From: Myxococcales bacterium
GTDB taxonomy: Bacteria; Myxococcota_A; Bradymonadia; UBA7976; UBA1532
Direction of reading: 5' to 3'
NCBI GenBank assembly: GCA_020633555.1
Contig: JACKDL010000064.1
Span: 1 to 6,932 of the forward strand
Length of the DNA: 6,932 bases
The number at the start of each line of letters is the position of its first letter. Position 1 is the stretch's first letter. Positions 6,480 to 6,932 of the stretch are shown here, piece after piece. The translations under genes were made by a program, and so were the position numbers. Under the pieces are notes generated by a model that was not told the origin of the DNA, did no database searches, and saw only the letters and a list, made by a program, of their open reading frames with translations.

Positions 6480-6772
6480 CGTGCCCTGGCGGGGTTGGCG
6501 TGGTCGTAGATCAGCCGCTGCTCGCCCGCGCCCTGGACGGCGCAGGCCACGCCGGCGGTGGAGCCGGCGGGGGGCGGGCCCAGATCGGGGGCGGTGGCGT
6601 CGGCGGGGAGGGCGGCGTCGGTGGCAGGGCCCGCGTCGTCGGCGGGGCCGCGGTCACCGAGGGCGGCGTCACTGGCGGTGGCGTCGGGGCCCCCCGCGGT
6701 GGCGTCGTCATCGCAAGCGCCGAGCCCCGCGAGGCAGGCGGCGGCCAGGAAGAGCAGGCGGGGGCGAACCAT
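6476..6772 (-). CDS. Lipoprotein signal and linker, probable N-terminal part of the YHYH lipoprotein
   Basis: A 98-codon frame that begins with a lipoprotein signal: MVRPRLLFLAAACLAGLGAC, lipobox LGAC with the lipidated Cys at residue 20. Residues 21-70 form a low-complexity Asp/Ala/Pro-rich linker, as in many Myxococcota-type surface lipoproteins. From residue 73 the sequence becomes domain-like (AGVACAVQGAGEQRLIYDHANPA) and then stops three codons later. The ATG at 6770-6772 has GGAGGG 5 bases upstream; an in-frame start at 6802 would put ten charged residues before the signal and lacks that support. Restoring one base next to GCC at 6488-6490 would join the frame to the YHYH domain, reading NPA, then QGTLTPVDETLPFRFAWAC. 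As it stands the product would be a stub. Asp at +2 and +3 after the Cys would favour inner-membrane retention under E. coli rules, which may not hold here. Confidence 0.75.
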   Translation of the reverse strand: MVRPRLLFLAAACLAGLGACDDDATAGGPDATASDAALGDRGPADDAGPATDAALPADATAPDLGPPPAGSTAGVACAVQGAGEQRLIYDHANPARAR

Positions 6773-6777
6773 CGGAT

Positions 6778-6783
6778 CCCTCC
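6778..6783 (-). promoter_or_regulatory. Ribosome binding site of the lipoprotein/YHYH gene
   Basis: GGAGGG on the minus strand, 5 bases before the ATG at 6772. It is among the best Shine-Dalgarno sequences in the window and fixes the start directly at the lipoprotein signal peptide. Confidence 0.65.
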
Positions 6784-6791
6784 GGATGTGG

Positions 6792-6826
6792 GCACGGGTC
6801 ACGCCCCGTGCGCTCTGCGTGACCCG
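6792..6826 (-). promoter_or_regulatory. Inverted repeat with competing hairpin (operator or leader)
   Basis: CGGGTCACGC at 6795-6804 and its exact reverse complement at 6817-6826 form a perfect 10-bp inverted repeat with a 12-base spacer. A second stem uses part of the same arm: GCACGGG at 6792-6798 pairs with CCCGTGC at 6805-6811 around a 6-base loop. The two stems share 6795-6798 and cannot form together in one transcript. The structure ends about 11 bases upstream of the ribosome binding site. Arm centres are 22 bases apart, about two helical turns, so a dimeric repressor site is as likely as an RNA switch. High GC makes short stems common, but a perfect 10-bp repeat in a 115-base gap is notable. 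Confidence 0.5.
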
Positions 6827-6830
6827 CGGC

Positions 6831-6846
6831 AGCCACCGCCGTGCAA
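6831..6846 (-). promoter_or_regulatory. Weak sigma54-like promoter motif
   Basis: TTGCAC (6841-6846), five bases, then TGGCT (6831-6835) resembles the sigma54 consensus TGGCAC-N5-TTGCW, with the GC of the -12 element kept. The first G of the -24 GG is replaced by T, a serious deviation. If used, transcription would start near 6820, inside the left arm of the inverted repeat. No sigma70-type pair is evident in this gap. Confidence 0.2.
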
Positions 6847-6870
6847 GGGGGCCGGCTCCCTGGGGGCCGG
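6847..6870 (-). terminator. Possible terminator stem after the upstream gene, with 9-base direct repeat
   Basis: GGGGGCCGG occurs at 6847-6855 and again at 6862-6870, 15 bases apart. CCGGC (6852-6856) can pair with GCCGG (6866-6870), and the stem could release transcripts of the gene ending at 6888. Downstream on the minus strand there are Cs and only two Ts, so it is not a classical terminator. It could equally be chance GC structure. Confidence 0.2.
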
Positions 6871-6887
6871 TGGACCCGTTGGGGCGG

Positions 6888-6932
6888 CTAGCCCCGCAGG
6901 TCCGTCAGCTCGATCAGGGGCCCGTCGGGCTG
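6888..6932 (-). CDS. C-terminal tail of an unidentified gene
   Basis: Read inward from the window edge, the minus strand gives 14 codons (QPDGPLIELTDLRG) and a TAG at 6888-6890. All 14 codons end in G or C, while one other frame hits a stop at once, so this looks like the true 3' end of a gene in the same orientation. Too little is present to name a product. It lies 115 bases upstream of the lipoprotein start. Confidence 0.5.
   Translation of the reverse strand, partial: QPDGPLIELTDLRG

Noticed and set aside
6476..6496. Programmed -1 ribosomal frameshifting in the YHYH gene
   Set aside because: No heptamer of the X-XXY-YYZ type is in phase before the stop, and the P-site codon GCC would not re-pair after a -1 slip. 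A missing base explains the layout more simply.
1..6932. CRISPR arrays, tRNA or rRNA genes, insertion sequences
   Set aside because: No regularly spaced repeats, tRNA-like cloverleaf, rRNA motif or transposase fragment was seen on either strand.

Overview
This is a GC-rich window (well above 65% by eye, not counted) in which every supported gene lies on the minus strand. The very high third-position GC, the Asp/Ala/Pro-rich linker behind a lipobox, and the large Ser/Thr kinase with a DWG motif and a C-terminal membrane domain suggest a Myxococcota-type or other deltaproteobacterial-grade organism. That assignment is inference from style; there is no rRNA or marker gene. The strong third-position bias also opens long plus-strand reading frames opposite the real genes, and I treat these as shadows.

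In the direction of transcription (high to low coordinates), the window holds the last 14 codons of an unidentified gene (6888-6932), then a 115-base gap. The gap carries a perfect 10-bp inverted repeat, an overlapping competing hairpin and a weak sigma54-like motif. Next comes an export module: a lipoprotein signal plus Asp/Ala-rich linker (6476-6772), a YHYH-domain protein (5673-6479) and a secreted protein with a His-rich tail (5092-5673). The first two are probably one gene broken by a missing base near 6488. The third overlaps the YHYH gene by one base and resembles the extracytoplasmic part of some HupE/UreJ proteins.

A membrane-anchored Ser/Thr protein kinase follows (3120-5012). Behind it is an acidic 88-residue orphan protein (2770-3036) with a plausible own promoter whose -35 element overlaps the kinase stop codon. 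A 146-residue conserved hypothetical protein (2196-2636) comes next, then tldD (627-2132) and the first 210 codons of tldE/pmbA (1-630), with tldD and tldE coupled by a 4-base overlap.

TldD and TldE should form the usual heterodimeric zinc protease, but no recognisable RiPP precursor or modification enzyme is in view. The most interesting part is the 5092-6830 segment: a coupled pair of exported, histidine-rich proteins of unknown role behind a structured leader, with an apparent frameshift separating the YHYH domain from its lipoprotein signal.
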